5,574 nucleotides of DNA from Alistipes sp. Lineage in GTDB: Bacteria > Bacteroidota > Bacteroidia > Bacteroidales > Rikenellaceae. The position numbers and the translations under genes are program-made. Of the stretch, positions 5,199 through 5,574 are shown one piece after another (within the stretch, counting starts at the first letter, position 1; each line of letters starts with the position of its first letter). The stretch lies in contig JAIDKM010000170.1 of assembly GCA_029051915.1 (NCBI GenBank), positions 1 to 5,574 on the forward strand. Reading direction: 5' to 3'. The notes beneath the pieces are model-generated. The model searched no databases. It saw nothing but the letters and a program-made list of their open reading frames with translations, and was not told where the DNA came from.

Positions 5199-5574
5199 AT
5201 GGTTATGTCCGATTCCTCCGTTTCGGTAATCATTCCGCTCTATAACAAGGAACGGGAGATTGCCGGTACGCTTCGCTCGGTGCTGGCGCAGACGCTCCGG
5301 CCGAAAGAGATCATCGTCGTGGACGACGGCTCGACCGACCGCAGCGCTTCGATCGTCGATGCCGTAGCTGCCGAAGAGGGGCTGATCCGTCTCGTTCGCC
5401 AGCCGAATGCCGGAGAGTGCGCCGCCCGCAATCGGGCCATTGCCGAGGTCGGGGGGGGGAGCGATCTGGTCGCTTTGCTCGATGCCGATGACGAGTGGGA
5501 ACCCGGTTTTCTGGAAGAGATCGCGAATTTGCGTCGCGAATATCCGGGTTGCGGTATCTATTCGACCGGGTTCA
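5199..5574 (+). CDS. Family 2 (GT-A) glycosyltransferase, N-terminal part cut by right window edge
   Basis: 125 full codons are present. The protein starts MVMSDSSVSVIIPLYNKE and has the hallmarks of GT2 enzymes in order: SVIIPLYNKE (9-18, nucleotide-binding strand), IIVVDDGSTDRS (38-49), NAGECAARNRAIAE (70-83) and LLDADDEW (93-100), which carries the DxD metal/UDP-sugar motif at Asp95-Asp97. It should transfer a sugar from an activated nucleotide sugar to a growing glycan on the cytoplasmic side; donor and acceptor are unknown because the C-terminal half is missing. The ATG at 5205 (MSDSS) is an alternative start and gives a more normal leader. A run of nine G (5451-5459) encodes Gly85-87 just before the DxD strand; a change in its length would shift the frame. 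The gene is divergent from a putative glycan-related protein, as expected at the edge of a polysaccharide region. Confidence 0.93.
   Translation, partial: MVMSDSSVSVIIPLYNKEREIAGTLRSVLAQTLRPKEIIVVDDGSTDRSASIVDAVAAEEGLIRLVRQPNAGECAARNRAIAEVGGGSDLVALLDADDEWEPGFLEEIANLRREYPGCGIYSTGF

Overview
The window looks like chromosomal DNA from a GC-rich member of the Bacteroidales; Alistipes or another Rikenellaceae is my best guess. The grounds are five promoters that fit the Bacteroidetes consensus TTTG-N19-21-TAnnTTTG well plus a weaker sixth, a general absence of clear Shine-Dalgarno sequences, a single-chain DAHP synthase/chorismate mutase of the kind found in Bacteroidetes, and a short-chain-dehydrogenase-type threonine dehydrogenase. 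The genus is inferred from composition and gene content, not tested.

Layout from left to right. (1) A divergent pair: a cupin-domain protein running off the left edge (minus strand) and an HxlR-type winged-helix regulator (487-858, plus). The 205-bp spacer between them holds one promoter for each gene and a cluster of AAGTA/AGGTA half-sites that could be the regulator's operator. (2) On the minus strand, tRNA-Thr(GGT) at 2077-2148 followed by the bifunctional DAHP synthase/chorismate mutase (917-2005). The only convincing promoter for this pair lies upstream of the tRNA, and a strong hairpin separates the two. (3) Divergent from the tRNA, a probable two-gene plus-strand unit: L-threonine 3-dehydrogenase (2262-3215) and a membrane-anchored alpha/beta hydrolase (3265-4215). 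It ends at a 13-bp perfect-stem terminator. (4) Convergent with the hydrolase, a minus-strand protein of sialyltransferase/MptE-like type (4242-5150). It is divergent from a family 2 glycosyltransferase that runs off the right edge (5199-5574). The two promoters of this last pair occupy the same 36 bp.

The window combines amino-acid metabolism (entry into the shikimate pathway, threonine catabolism, a tRNA-Thr), a small regulator-target pair, and the edge of a probable surface-polysaccharide region. There is no mobile element, CRISPR array, integrase or recognisable defence system, and I see no clear previously undescribed multigene system. The points most worth a second look are the interleaved divergent promoters at 5158-5193, the nine-G tract inside the glycosyltransferase, the tRNA-DAHP synthase arrangement, and the candidate HxlR operator. 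No gene-free stretch exceeds 300 bases.
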